A stretch of 64,000 nucleotides of DNA from DATAES01 sp963802415 (GCA_963802415.1 CAWDIH010000002.1:1-64000); one strand, 5' to 3'; positions 1 through 9,115 are shown, counted from the first letter of the stretch. Program-made: numbers and translations. Notes: a model not told the origin generated them from the letters alone.

Positions 1-1
1 G

Positions 2-643
2 TACGCGATCACCGCTGCGATCGCGGCCCTCCAGACAGCAAAGGCCTGGCGCCACGTTCGCCGTCACCCGCATCAGGTGACGGCGGGTATCGGCGCGGCC
101 GCGATCGGGATGGCCGGCGCGGTGACGACGGGGCTCGTCGGGGTCGCGATCCTCGCCACTGTCGCGACCGCGCTCGTCATCGCGTACGGCGAGCGCGCTG
201 GCGATTCCGTGGTCGACACGATCATCGACGCGTCGTACACGGTCCGATGCGCGCTCTTCCCGGGGTTCGCCGCCGCGTGTGTCGCGATCTGCGCGCGGTT
301 CGAGTTCGGCGCGGTCGTCGGGCTCGTGCTCATCGTCAGTGCGTACGAGACGGGCGACTACCTCGTCGGTTCGGGCGCGAGCACTCCCTTCGAGGGGCCG
401 ATCGCCGGCATCACTGCCGTGGTCGTGACGACGTTCGCCATCGGCGCGCTCGACATCAAGCCGTTCCAGTTCCCAGAAGCGTTCGTCTTCGGTGCGCTCG
501 CGTCCGTGTTGTGCCCCGCGGGACAGTTGGTGGGGTCAGCTGTTCTGCCCTCCAACACCGCGCCGGCGAGCGCGCTGCGCCGTCTCGACTCGCTGCTCCT
601 GCTCGCGCCCGCGTGGGCGTTCGTCGTTGGGTTGGTGGTCTAG
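2..643 (+). CDS. CdsA-like integral membrane protein, 5' end outside window
   Basis: The reading frame is open to the left edge, so the gene starts upstream; at least 213 residues are visible. It is strongly hydrophobic with several membrane segments. The last 100 residues resemble the C-terminal part of phosphatidate cytidylyltransferases: a D/G-Y-V-G stretch near an FEGP-I-G segment, then an ALRRLDSLLLLAP ending like the usual LDRIDSLLFAAP. The family signature with its conserved KR...KD and PGHGG motifs is absent, so CDP-diacylglycerol synthase activity is doubtful. It could be a degenerate paralogue or a membrane protein of the same fold. Family assignment is an inference from recalled patterns. 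Confidence 0.55.
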   Translation, partial: YAITAAIAALQTAKAWRHVRRHPHQVTAGIGAAAIGMAGAVTTGLVGVAILATVATALVIAYGERAGDSVVDTIIDASYTVRCALFPGFAAACVAICARFEFGAVVGLVLIVSAYETGDYLVGSGASTPFEGPIAGITAVVVTTFAIGALDIKPFQFPEAFVFGALASVLCPAGQLVGSAVLPSNTAPASALRRLDSLLLLAPAWAFVVGLVV

Positions 644-663
644 ACGCCGAGCGGATCTACTTT

Positions 664-695
664 GGGGGCTGCGCCCCCTCGGCGCCTTCGGCGCC
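664..695. terminator. Twin GC hairpins between convergent genes
   Basis: GGGGGC-TGC-GCCCCC (664-678) and GGCGCC-TTC-GGCGCC (681-695) form two adjacent perfect hairpins between the stop of the first gene and the convergent sod gene. There is no T-tract, so this would be a non-canonical bidirectional terminator. The first hairpin is identical to the one in every unit of the 92-bp array at 15249-15986. Confidence 0.45.
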
Positions 696-697
696 TG

Positions 698-770
698 CCC
701 CATCGCCGCTCGGCTCGCTGGCGCTCGCTCGCTCGGCCTCGGCTCGGTCCCGAGACTTGGCGCAACGTCG
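698..770. repeat. GC-rich dispersed repeat, CGCTGGCGCT family
   Basis: Next to the twin hairpins the sequence continues CCATCGCCG, then CGGCTCGCTGGCGCTCGC, matching the second half of the 92-bp unit found eight times upstream of the cobA-hemD fusion. It lies in the gap between two convergent genes, so here it cannot affect a start codon. It is a single divergent copy. Confidence 0.6.
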
Positions 771-793
771 AGCATCCACGGGACCGAGCAGAG

Positions 794-1420
794 CTAGAGG
801 TTCGGGTCCCACTCGGTGTCGCGGGCGGCCTTCAGCTTCTGGGCGACGTCCTCCCAGTCGAAGACGTTCCAGATGGCCTCGAAGAAGTCGGCCTTCACGT
901 TCTTGTACTGCAGGTAGTACGCGTGTTCCCACGCGTCGATGGCGAGCAGCGGCATCGTTCCTTGGCCGTGGTTGCCCTGATGGTCGTAGACCTGCTCGAT
1001 GATCACCCGCCGGCTGGCCGGGTCCCAGGCCGCGAGCGCCCACCCCGAGCCCTGGATCGTCGACGCCGCTTCGGTCATGTGCCGCTTGAACCGATCGAAA
1101 CCACCGAAGTCGGCCGTGAGCTGCTGAGCCACGTCGCCGCTCGGTTCGCCGCCGCCGTGCGGCGACAGGTTCTGCCAGAACAGCGAGTGCAGGACGTGCC
1201 CCGACAGGTTGAACGCCAGGTCCTTCTGGAGCTTGCTGATCGAGTCGAAGTTGTCGCTGTCCCGGGCGGTCGCCAGCTTGTCGAGCGCGGTGTTGGCACC
1301 CTTCACGTAGGCGGCGTGGTGCTTGTCGTGGTGCAGCTCCATGATCTGGCCGCTGATGTGCGGCTGGAGCGCGCCGTAGTCGTAGGGAAGGTCGGGGAGG
1401 ACATAGATCTCAGCGCCCAT
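794..1420 (-). CDS. sodA: Superoxide dismutase, Fe/Mn family
   Basis: 208 residues, full length for the family. Dismutates superoxide to hydrogen peroxide and oxygen, in the cytosol as far as can be seen (no signal peptide). All four metal ligands are visible: H30 in LHHDKHH, H78 in LHSLFW, and D162 and H166 in DAWEHAYY. Iron and manganese forms cannot be separated by eye. An AAAGGAG ribosome binding site lies about 10 bases before the ATG. The gene is monocistronic, convergent with the CdsA-like gene and divergent from the PuuD-type gene. Confidence 0.96.
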   Translation of the reverse strand: MGAEIYVLPDLPYDYGALQPHISGQIMELHHDKHHAAYVKGANTALDKLATARDSDNFDSISKLQKDLAFNLSGHVLHSLFWQNLSPHGGGEPSGDVAQQLTADFGGFDRFKRHMTEAASTIQGSGWALAAWDPASRRVIIEQVYDHQGNHGQGTMPLLAIDAWEHAYYLQYKNVKADFFEAIWNVFDWEDVAQKLKAARDTEWDPNL

Positions 1421-1552
1421 TCGATCGTGCTCCTTTCGAGCCAGAGGGGGATCGCCTGTTGTCTACCCGCGGATCGGACGATTCACCCGTTCACGTCCAC
1501 GCCGGAGCTATGTTTCGCCACGTCGCGGACGGTCGTACAGGGAGGACTTGAC

Positions 1553-2336
1553 GTGAAGCTCGCTGTCATCTTCGACAACTTCACCGATCCCGGAAGCGGG
1601 CTCGACCTGGTGGCGCGGTGGGCTCCACGTCCTCGCCGGCATCGCCTGGATCGGGCTGCTCTACTTCTTCAACTTCGTCCAGACGCCGTCGTACGCAGAG
1701 CTCAGCCCGGGAGCCCGCAACGAGGCGTTCGACAAGCTGACGTGGCGAGCGCTCTGGTGGTTCCGATGGGCCGCCGTGGCCACGTTCCTCATGGGAGTGG
1801 TGATGCTCGGCCTCAGCGCATCGTCGGACGACACGTTCTGGGGCGGCAAGAACTACCTGGCCACGGCGCGAGGCACTGCCATCCTCACCGGCATCCTGTT
1901 CGGCCTCACGATGCTCGGCAACGTCTGGTCGGTCATCTGGCCGAAGCAACAGATCGTGATCGGCTCGGTGCGTAAGCAGCTCGCCGGTGGCGAGGCCGAC
2001 CCGGCTCAGCCGGAGGCGGCGAAGCGGGCGGCACGGGCGTCGTGGGCCAACACCTTCTTCTCCGTCACGATGCTGTGGTTCATGGTGTTCGCTGCCCACT
2101 TCGCCAGCGCGTACAGCGACGTGAAGGGTGACTTGCAGAACCAGGCGATCTACTGGATCCTCCTGGTCGTGGTGTGGGCGTTCGTCGAGGCGTCGGCTCT
2201 CGGCTACATCGGGGGCCTCGACAACGCGTTCAACAAGGCCGTCTTCGACGACCACCGCCGAACCATCGCCTACGGGTTCGTCTACTGGGCGGTGATCTTC
2301 TTCATCGGTTGGGAAGTTCTGCTGAAGAACGTCTGA
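1553..2336 (+). CDS. PuuD-type urate hydroxylase membrane domain protein (frameshifted)
   Basis: The protein begins at GTG 1553 after GGGAGGA, reads KLAVIFDNFTDPGSGLDLVARW, then must change frame near 1620 (one extra G in TGGGCTCC) to continue LHVLAGIAWIGLLYFFNFVQTP and run to the stop at 2336. About 260 residues with several membrane helices. The pattern matches the membrane domain of PuuD urate hydroxylases (formerly DUF989). The C-terminal cytochrome c domain seen in many PuuD proteins is absent. A separate copper protein gene converges on it from the right and could supply an electron carrier, but this is speculation. No purine-degradation neighbour is present, so the substrate is open. 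Confidence 0.7.
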
Positions 2337-2349
2337 CGCCGGACCGGCG

Positions 2350-2724
2350 TCAGCTGACGACCAAGCTGGCTTGCATGCCGGCGGCGCGGTGGCCCGGGAC
2401 GTCGCAGTAGATCTCGTAGGTCCCTGGCGCGAGTTGCGCGGTGCCGATCTGGCTCTGGCCCTTGCTTGTGACCTCGAGGGTGCTGAACTCCGGATGACCG
2501 TCGATGAGCAACGTGTGCGTCAAGCTGCCGTCGTTGACGTAGCCGATCTTGATCGTGCCGGCCTTGGCCGTGTATTCGCCCTTGTCGAACCGAAGCGTGT
2601 CCTTCGCGTGGACCGTTACGTCTGCTCCTGCCAAGGGACCGCTGGTGGACGACCCTCCACTGCAGGCGCCCAGAGCGACTGCGATCACGGCGACGGCCAC
2701 CGCCGTACGGGTCAGCATGCGCAT
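2350..2724 (-). CDS. Cupredoxin-like lipoprotein
   Basis: 124 residues from the ATG at 2724; the longer open frame upstream looks non-coding and overlaps the XRE gene. MRMLTRTAV...VALGAC is a lipoprotein signal peptide with the lipobox LGAC, so the protein is probably anchored outside the membrane. The rest is a small beta-rich domain with the type I copper ligand pattern: a His in LTHTLL, then Cys, His and Met in YCDVPGHRAAGM. It is likely a periplasmic-side one-electron carrier. Partner unknown. It is tail-to-tail with the PuuD-type gene, with only 13 bases between the stops. Confidence 0.8.
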   Translation of the reverse strand: MRMLTRTAVAVAVIAVALGACSGGSSTSGPLAGADVTVHAKDTLRFDKGEYTAKAGTIKIGYVNDGSLTHTLLIDGHPEFSTLEVTSKGQSQIGTAQLAPGTYEIYCDVPGHRAAGMQASLVVS

Positions 2725-2839
2725 GCCCCCGCACGTTACGAGCCGTCTGTGCCGAAGGGCGAAACGAGCGCGGGGCGACGCCGTCGACGCCCTTTCCCGC
2801 GTGCTCGCGATCGGCTCGCTGCCGCTCGCGAGGGTCGCG

Positions 2840-2845
2840 TACCCT
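2840..2845 (+). promoter_or_regulatory. Leaderless -10 element of the XRE gene
   Basis: TACCCT fits the actinobacterial -10 pattern TANNNT, and its last base lies 7 bases before the GTG at 2852. The transcript would then start on the start codon, with no ribosome binding site. This supports choosing that GTG. Confidence 0.55.
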
Positions 2846-2851
2846 GAAATC

Positions 2852-3238
2852 GTGGTCGCCGATCTCGAGACTCGGATGCGCGAGTTGGGCGAGTTCATTC
2901 GGGATCAGCGGCGGATCGGCCATCTCTCGCTGCGCAAGCTGTCCGAGATGGCGGGCATCTCGAATCCGTACCTCAGCCAGATCGAGCGGGGTCTGCGCAA
3001 GCCGTCTGCCGAGATCCTCCAGCAGATCGCTCGCGCCCTCGAGATCTCTTCCGAGACGCTCTACGTACAAGCGGGCATTCTTGATCCTCGGGACACCGAA
3101 CTCGATCTGGCCAGGGAGATCCGGCGCGACCCGCACATCAACGAAGACCAGAAGAAGACGTTGATCCGTATCTACGAGTCGTTCAAGCACGAGAACAGCG
3201 CCGGACCTGCCGACGAGGAACTGACCGTCTCCCGGTAA
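2852..3238 (+). CDS. XRE-family transcriptional regulator
   Basis: 128 residues from GTG 2852, chosen because a -10 element sits exactly where a leaderless transcript needs it. Residues about 8-70 are a Cro/C1-type helix-turn-helix: LRKLSEMAGISNPYLSQIER is the recognition segment, followed by RKPSAEILQQIARALEIS. The C-terminal third (DPRDTELDLAREIRRDPHIN) is helical and may sense or dimerise. Similar small regulators are common in actinobacteria. No target can be named. The mshA gene begins 12 bases after its stop, so the two may be co-transcribed. Confidence 0.85.
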   Translation: MVADLETRMRELGEFIRDQRRIGHLSLRKLSEMAGISNPYLSQIERGLRKPSAEILQQIARALEISSETLYVQAGILDPRDTELDLAREIRRDPHINEDQKKTLIRIYESFKHENSAGPADEELTVSR

Positions 3239-3250
3239 CCTTCGTCTGTC

Positions 3251-4472
3251 GTGCGCACGCTGGCCGTCCTCTCCCTGCACACGTCCCCTTTGGCTCAGCC
3301 GGGAACCGGCGACAGCGGGGGCATGAACGTGTACGTGCGCGAGCTCGTGTCGTCATTGGCGCAGGCGGGAGTCGCTTGCACGGTGTACGTGCGCCGATGG
3401 CGCGACGACCTGCCCGGCGTCGTCGACGTCGAGCCCGGCTTCCGAGTCGTCCACGTCGACGCCGGTCCGTACGACATTCCGAAGGATCGGCTGCCCGAGC
3501 TCGTGGACGAGTTCACCGACGGCGTGCTCGCCGAGCTGCGACGCACGGACGACGTCGACGCCATACACGCCAACTACTGGTTGTCGGGCGTCGCCGGTCA
3601 CCGGCTCAAGCACGAGCTCGACGTTCCGCTCGTATCGACGTTCCACACGCTTGCTCGCGTCAAGGCAGAGACGGGCGACCCGGAACCGGAACGCCGGGTG
3701 CAGGCCGAGCACGACGTGATGGATTGCTCGGACGCCATCACCGCGTCGTGTACCGCCGAGGCAGAGCAACTCGTGGCGCTGTATGGCGCGGCGCCAGACC
3801 GCATCCAGCTCGTCCCTCCGGGGGTGATCCACGCGTTCTTCTCACCGGGCGACCGCTACGGGGCCCGCAAGGCGCTCGGGTACGGGCTCGACGGGTCGCC
3901 GATGTTGCTCTTCGTCGGTCGAATCCAACCCCTCAAGGGTCTCGATGTCGCGATCGGCGCGCTCGGTGAGCTCCGCCGCACGCATGCCCAGCTCGTCGTC
4001 GTGGGCGGACCGAGCGGGCCTGACGGTGAGGCGGAAGAGGCGAAGGCGTTGCGCCTTGCGGACGAGCTCGGTGTGGCCGACCGCATTCGATGGGTCGAAC
4101 CACAGCCGCACCATCTGCTCGCGACCTATTACCGGGCCGCCGACGTATGCGTTGTCCCGAGCCGCTCGGAGTCGTTCGGCCTCGTCGCACTCGAAGCCGC
4201 GGCGTGCGGCACCCCCGTCGTCGCCGCAGCCGTCGGTGGTCTGCGCACGCTCGTCGAGCACGGCGAGACGGGACTGTTGGTGGAGGAGCGCGCAGCCCGA
4301 GGTCTTCGCTCGCGCCGTGGAGGCCGTGCTCGCCGACGCGGCGAAGGCTCGAGCAATGAGTGATGCCGCCGCGGCGCGGGCGCGTGGGTACACGTGGTCG
4401 ACCACAGCGGCGCGCCTGCGGCGCCTCTACGCGGACCTGACCGCCCGCCAGCCAGTCGACTGCACTGCCTGA
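3251..4472 (+). CDS. mshA: D-inositol-3-phosphate glycosyltransferase MshA (frameshifted)
   Basis: GT4-family glycosyltransferase. The N-terminus LSLHTSPLAQPGTGDSGGMN is the diagnostic MshA motif for the UDP-GlcNAc:inositol-phosphate enzyme that starts mycothiol synthesis. The GT-B C-terminal domain shows LLFVGRIQPLKG and the nucleotide-sugar motif SRSESFGLVALE near residue 305. The frame changes near 4290 (one extra base) and the protein then ends ...FARAVEAVLADAAKAR...ARQPVDCTA at 4472, about 406 residues in all, normal for MshA. The next gene is a YbjN-like protein, the same order as in mycobacteria (recalled knowledge). Confidence 0.93.
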
Positions 4473-4486
4473 GCCAAGGCGCGACG

Positions 4487-4948
4487 GTGAGTGAGCGCGC
4501 GTACACCGAGGCCGAGCTCGATCACCTCGCGGAACACATCGACTCGTGGGTCGATCGTCAGCGGCTCGAGAATCCGACGATCGCGGCGGTCGATCGCGAC
4601 CCAGGAGAACGGCGCTGGTTCGTTCGTATGAAGGGCGAGCAGAAGGACACGTTCACGATCTGGTTCACGCTCCGCCAACGGACGCTGCACTACGAGACCT
4701 ACGTGATGCCGGCGCCGGAGGAGAACCACGAGCAGTTCTACGAACACCTGCTGCGCCGCAATCTGAAGCTGTACGGCGCCGCCTTCGCCATCGGCGAGGA
4801 GGATGCGGTGTTCCTCGTCGGGCAGATCTCCAACGAGGCGATCGACGACGACGAGCTCGACCGGGTCCTCGGCTCCCTCTATGCGTGGGTCGAGCAGTTC
4901 TTCCGTCCGGCGCTGCGTATCGGGTTCGCGACGCGCTTCAAGGGGTGA
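4487..4948 (+). CDS. YbjN-domain protein
   Basis: 153 residues from GTG 4487, 14 bases after mshA. It has the fold pattern of YbjN / type III secretion chaperone-like proteins: a central WFVRMKGEQKDTFTIWF strand pair, HYETYVMPAPEENHEQFYEHLLRRN, and a final long helix ending EQFFRPALRIG. Small cytosolic proteins of this kind lie directly downstream of mshA in many actinobacteria, but the biochemical role is unknown. No catalytic residues stand out. Probably co-transcribed with mshA. Confidence 0.85.
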   Translation: MSERAYTEAELDHLAEHIDSWVDRQRLENPTIAAVDRDPGERRWFVRMKGEQKDTFTIWFTLRQRTLHYETYVMPAPEENHEQFYEHLLRRNLKLYGAAFAIGEEDAVFLVGQISNEAIDDDELDRVLGSLYAWVEQFFRPALRIGFATRFKG

Positions 4949-5077
4949 AGGTGCGTTCGTTGCATTTCATGTCATTTCAATCTAGGGTTTGACCCGAGCT
5001 CGGAGCGGTGCCCGGCCGCCCATCGGGGAAGGGGCGGCACGGTCGTCGCTTCGGGCTCCCAGCTACGGTGGCAGGAC

Positions 5078-5139
5078 GATGCGAGCGACGGAGCGCCAGC
5101 GGAGGAGCGGCCACACCGGCCTGCGTGGCCGGGGAACGC
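5078..5139 (-). repeat. 62-bp dispersed repeat, copy 1 (inverted)
   Basis: GATGCGAGCGACGGAGCGCC...GGCCTGCGTGGCCGGGGAAC. The same sequence occurs in the opposite orientation at 15169-15231, 27653-27715 and 51113-51175. In this orientation it opens a 23-codon frame (ATG 5079, MRATERQRRSG...) whose TGA overlaps the proC ATG. The remaining sequence from 4949 to 5077 shows no gene. Confidence 0.8.
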
Positions 5140-5146
5140 CGACATC

Positions 5147-5936
5147 ATGAAGCTGGCGCTGGTCGGAGGCGGTCGGATGGGAGAGGCGCTGCTGACCGGA
5201 CTGCTCACGTCGGGGTGGGCCACCGCTGACGACCTGGCCGTTGTCGAGAAGCTGGCCGATCGACGCAAGGTGCTCGAGTCGCAGTTCCCGGGTGTTGCGG
5301 TGGTCCCTGACGCACCTGAGGCGCGAGGGGTCGTCATCGCGGTCAAGCCGAACGACGTCGAGGCGGCATGTTCCGCAGTGGCTGAGGCGGGCTGCGCGCG
5401 CGTGCTCTCGATCGCCGCAGGTGTGACGCTGGCCCGCCTGCAAGACGCGTTGGGCGGCGACCTCCCCGTGGTGCGGGCGATGCCGAACACGCCGGCGTTG
5501 GTCGGGGCGGGCGCGGCTGCCATCGCCGGCGGCGCAACCGCGACGGACGACGACCTCGCGTGGGCCGAGTCGATCCTCGCCGCGGTCGGGACCGTCGTCC
5601 GGCTGCCTGAGCACCTGCTCGACGCCGTGACCGGGCTGTCAGGGTCAGGCCCCGCCTACGTCTTCCTGGTCGCAGAGGCCCTCATCGACGGGGGCGTGCT
5701 CGTCGGCCTGCCACGCGACGTGAGCGCGGCGCTGGCCACCCAGACGCTGCTCGGCGCCTCTCGCCTCCTGACCGAGTCCGGCGAAACGCCCGACGGCCTT
5801 GCGGGCCATGGTGACGAGCCCGGGCGGCACGACTGCAGCCGGTTTGCGAGCGCTCGAATCGGCAAGCGTTCGAGCAGCGTTCCTCGACGCCGTCAGCGCG
5901 GCCACCGAGCGATCGAAAGAGCTCGGACAGACCTGA
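5147..5936 (+). CDS. proC: Pyrroline-5-carboxylate reductase (frameshifted)
   Basis: Last step of proline biosynthesis: NAD(P)H reduction of 1-pyrroline-5-carboxylate. The N-terminal Rossmann motif is GGGRMGEAL; VVRAMPNTPALVGAGAAAIA and the helix LSGSGPAYVFLVAEALIDGG are the ProC signatures. Near 5795 one extra base interrupts the frame inside ETPDALRAMVTSPGGTTAAG, the family's C-terminal motif; the protein then finishes RSKELGQT. About 262 residues after correction, normal length. A small HTH gene follows, an order also known from mycobacteria. Confidence 0.93.
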
Positions 5937-6012
5937 TCGCGCCGTCACCTGCGCCGCTGACAACACCAGCAACAGGGGCGTACAGTTCCCGCAGCGGAGG
6001 AAGGGGTTTCCC

Positions 6013-6207
6013 ATGGCGCAGTCGCAATCGCGGGCGCGGTTCTTGACCGTGCACGAAGTCGCGGACCTGCTTCGAGTGTCGACGATGACGGTGTACCGGT
6101 TGATCAAGGGCGGCGAGCTGCTCGCCGTTCGCGTCGGCAAGTCGTACCGGGTGCGCGAGGACGACCTCGACGCCTTCATCGCCAACCAGTACACGCAGGC
6201 CGGGTAG
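6013..6207 (+). CDS. Small MerR-like / excisionase-type HTH protein
   Basis: 64 residues, essentially one winged-helix domain: FLTVHEVADLLRVSTMTVYR is the helix-turn-helix and GGELLAVRVGKSYRVREDDL the wing. This matches the helix_turn_helix_17 / BldC-like group. A 64-78 residue protein of this kind next to proC is a conserved actinobacterial arrangement. An AGGAAGGGG ribosome binding site precedes the ATG. DNA-binding is expected; the regulon is unknown. Confidence 0.88.
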   Translation: MAQSQSRARFLTVHEVADLLRVSTMTVYRLIKGGELLAVRVGKSYRVREDDLDAFIANQYTQAG

Positions 6208-6246
6208 GAGGCGGCGGGTCCGCGCGCCGGTACCGTCGTCCGTTCG

Positions 6247-7086
6247 ATGGGCCGCCGGTACGACACGATCACCTTCCTGTCCGACTACGGCCTCACCGAC
6301 GAGTTCGTCGGCGTCGTGAAGTCGGTCATTCGATCGATTGCCCCTGAGGTGGTCGTCATCGACCTCACTCACGACATCGAGCCGCACGACGTCCGCGGTG
6401 GTGGTCTCACGCTCGCCCGGAGCGCCCAGTACCTCGCCCCGGGCGTCGTCCTCGCGGTCGTCGATCCGGGCGTCGGCAGCGACCGCCGCGCTGTCGCGAT
6501 CGAGGTCGGGGACGGCCAGTCCGTGCTCATCGGGCCGGACAACGGTTTGCTTGCTGCCGCGGTTGCGATGGTCGGCGGCGCTGACCGCGCGGTCGCTCTC
6601 ACCAATCCCGAGTACCAGTTGCCGGCGCCCGGTCCCACATTCGCCGGCCGCGACGTGTTCGCGCCGGCGGCCGCGCATCTCTGCAATGGCGTCGACCTCG
6701 ATGCGCTCGGCGAGCCGGTGGACCCGGTCACGTTGTTGCCGGGTCTGCTTCCGGTGACGCGCGAAGAACACGGTGCTGTCGTCGCCGAGGTGCTCTGGAT
6801 CGATCGGTTCGGCAATGCGCAGCTCAACGTCGATCCGGACGAGGTCAGCAGCTTGGGCGATCGTGTGCGTCTTCGGTTCGCCGAGACGAAGCGAACCGCG
6901 ATTCGAGCGGACAACTACGCCGCGCTGCGTACCGGCGAGGTCGGTCTCGTCGTCGACTCGTACGGACTGTTGTCGATCGCCGTCGATCGAGGATCCGCGG
7001 CCGAACAGCTGGGCCTCCACGCGGGCGATCCGGTGACGCTGGAGTCGTTCGAGGGTCCGATGCTGCCGCTGCGCGTCTGTCAGTGA
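6247..7086 (+). CDS. SAM hydroxide adenosyltransferase (DUF62 family)
   Basis: 279 residues. This family hydrolyses S-adenosylmethionine to adenosine and methionine, and is related to fluorinase and chlorinase. Visible family features: LSDYGLTDEFVGVVKSVI at the N-terminus, LTHDIEPHDVRGG, VVDPGVGSDRR, FAGRDVFAPAAAHL and RFGNAQLNV. The fluorinase-specific insertion loop is not apparent, so hydrolysis rather than halogenation is expected. It starts 39 bases after the HTH gene, and a tiny membrane peptide follows. Confidence 0.88.
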   Translation: MGRRYDTITFLSDYGLTDEFVGVVKSVIRSIAPEVVVIDLTHDIEPHDVRGGGLTLARSAQYLAPGVVLAVVDPGVGSDRRAVAIEVGDGQSVLIGPDNGLLAAAVAMVGGADRAVALTNPEYQLPAPGPTFAGRDVFAPAAAHLCNGVDLDALGEPVDPVTLLPGLLPVTREEHGAVVAEVLWIDRFGNAQLNVDPDEVSSLGDRVRLRFAETKRTAIRADNYAALRTGEVGLVVDSYGLLSIAVDRGSAAEQLGLHAGDPVTLESFEGPMLPLRVCQ

Positions 7087-7101
7087 ACCGGAGGCCGACA
7101 C

Positions 7102-7191
7102 GTGAGGAGGGGAACCACGATCGCGCTCGCGGTGCTGTTGGTCCTCATCTTCAGTGCGGCGATCGTGCAGTTCGTGTTCCTCGCCCGCTGA
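7102..7191 (+). CDS. 29-residue single-helix membrane peptide
   Basis: GTG 7102 preceded by CCGGAGGCC gives VRRGTTIALAVLLVLIFSAA followed by IVQFVFLAR and a stop. It has two positive charges, then one clear membrane helix, with a fitting ribosome binding site 15 bases after the previous stop. That looks like a real small membrane protein rather than chance, but nothing identifies its function. Confidence 0.5.
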   Translation: MRRGTTIALAVLLVLIFSAAIVQFVFLAR

Positions 7192-7202
7192 CTGCGGACC
7201 TC

Positions 7203-8034
7203 CTACATCCTGGCGGCGAGCTGATCGCGGGTGAATCGGGTTGCGCCGCGCGCACACAGCCAGATGGCGATGATCCACAAGACGGCGCCGATGGCAATGG
7301 CGACCGGCATTGCGACCAGCAGCAAACCCGTAGCTTGGCCGACCACGAGGAAGATCAGAGGGAGGATCACAGCGCCACCGAGCTGGTTCGCCTCCTGCGA
7401 CGTGTGCGCGCGTGCAGACACACGCACCATGACGCCCAACCCCAGCGCGGCAACAGCAGGCGCGACCCAGACGATCATCACGACCCAGAGCCGCGTCGGT
7501 ACGAAGATCCGGTGCATCACAGGCCATGCGACGGCATTCGAGACGATCGCGAAGCAGATGAAGCCGGTCCACGAAAGCAACACAGACGGTATGTACGCAG
7601 TGAGCAACTTGGCGATGAAGAGATCGCGGTCTGCGAGCGGAAGGTGCAACAGCGTCTCGAGCGTCTTGCGCTCCTTCTCGCCGGCGAACGCGTCGGCTGC
7701 GAGCACCGCGGACACCATCAGTGGCACGAGCAGGAACAGCGGAGCGAGCAGATAGCCGTTGACGAGCACGACGAGCTGCTGGCGGACCGGCAGCCGCAGG
7801 ATCGGTTCCGCGACGTCACCCGGAAGGTTCGACAGGAAACGTGAGACGTCGATGTTCGTCTGCGTGCCGCGCCGCGTATCCGATGATCGTCGGCAACACG
7901 ACGAGCATCAGGAACGGCACGATCAGCATCGGCAGCACGATCGGCTTCGAGCGCCGAACTGCGGCGAGGTCCTTGGCCATGACAGCCCGAACCGCGGTCC
8001 AGTTGATGGGCTCGCGGATGGTGCGGCTAGCCAT
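7203..8034 (-). CDS. ABC-2 type transporter permease (frameshifted)
   Basis: Starts at ATG 8034, overlapping the end of the ATPase gene. Residues 1-60 read MASRTIREPINWTAVRAVMA and VLPMLIVPFLMLVVLPTIIG; the frame shifts near 7861 (one extra base) and continues TNIDVSRFLSNLPG... to the stop at 7203. About 276 residues with roughly six membrane helices, including VAMPVAIAIGAVLWIIAIWL. The segment FAGEKERKTLETLLHLPLADRDLFIAK is the typical ABC-2 (NatB/LinY-like) exporter loop. Substrate unknown. Confidence 0.85.
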
Positions 8035-8981
8035 CCGCCGTGGCCTTTCGGAACTTCGCGTCGACGGCGAAGTACACGTCTTCGAGCGTCGGTGTGCGAG
8101 GAACGGCGCCGTACACCGGTACCTCGCGACCGACCAGCATCGCCACGACCCCCGCGAGCGTTTCACGGTCGCGAACCCGCACCCGCAAACCGGTCGCGGT
8201 CGTCTCGGCCGCCTGCACGCCGTCGAGGTCCACGAGAAGGGCGACCGTACGGTCCTCCGCTGGCGCGCCGAGATCGAGGTCGGCATCGAGACCGTCCCAC
8301 AGCTGTGCGGCGAGCTCGTCCGTTCGTCCGAAGGCGTGTAGCTGACCGTGATGCAGCACTGCCATGCGGTGCGCGAGCCGACCGGCTTCACCGAGGAAGT
8401 GGGTGCAGAGCACAACCGTTCGACCGCGTTCGGTCGCGAGCGATCCGATCAAGTCGATGACGTCGCGGGTCGCCGCCGGGTCGAGACCCGACGTCGGCTC
8501 GTCGAGGAACAACACCTCGGGATCGTGTAGGAGCGCACGAGCCAGGGCAAGACGCTTTCGTTGCCCCGTGGAGAAACCCAGAACCTTGTCATTGGCTCGG
8601 TCGATCATGCCGAACCGGCCGAGGAGCTCGTCGACACGGTCGACGCCGCGCTCGACCTCGCAGCCCTCGGATCTGGGCGACGAACGCAAGGTTCTCGCGA
8701 GCGGTCAAGCGGTCGTCGAGCCCGGCGTTCTCGGTCAGGACGCCGGTGCGCTGGCGCAGCTCCTCGCCGTCGACGACCGGGTCCAGGCCGAGCACTCGAG
8801 CCTCGCCGCGATCGGGCGTCAGCACGCCGTTGAGCAGGCGAACCGTTGTCGTCTTGCCCGCTCCGTTCGGGCCGAGCAAGGCCAGCACTTCCCCCGCCTC
8901 CAGCTCGAATGTCAGGCCGTCGAGCGCGACGTTCCCGCCGAAGCTGCGGGTGAGGTCGTGCGCCTCGATGGCCGATGTCAC
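8027..8981 (-). CDS. ABC-2 type transporter ATP-binding protein (frameshifted)
   Basis: First gene of a two-gene exporter operon. Walker A GPNGAGKTT near residue 38, a modified signature FSTGQRKRLALAR (Thr for the usual Gly), Walker B VLFLDEPTSGLDP and the switch His in LCTHFLGEA. The frame breaks near 8660 with one extra base between IRGL and EVERGVDRVDEL. Corrected length is about 317 residues. The C-terminal 80 residues resemble the accessory domain of drug and natrium-type exporters. It is divergent from the acyl-CoA synthetase gene. Confidence 0.88.
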
Positions 8982-9115
8982 GCAGGACAGTGTGACGTGT
9001 CTGCACGAGTCGGGCTTGCGCTGCCCCTTTCCACGGATCCCCCGTTGTCGGGTTGCTCCGCCCTAGCGGTGGGAGGAAGTATCAGCGTCCTCCGCGCCCA
9101 CTCCGAGGAACTCCC

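Noticed and set aside
1553..2336. Treating frameshifted genes as pseudogenes
   Set aside because: Both sides of each break keep full conservation and normal total length. Simultaneous decay of hemA, hemC, nuoB, nuoG and nuoL within otherwise intact operons is implausible.
6247..7086. Fluorinase or chlorinase identity for the SAM-cleaving enzyme
   Set aside because: The insertion loop that characterises fluorinases was not seen, and the overall pattern fits the hydroxide-dependent family.
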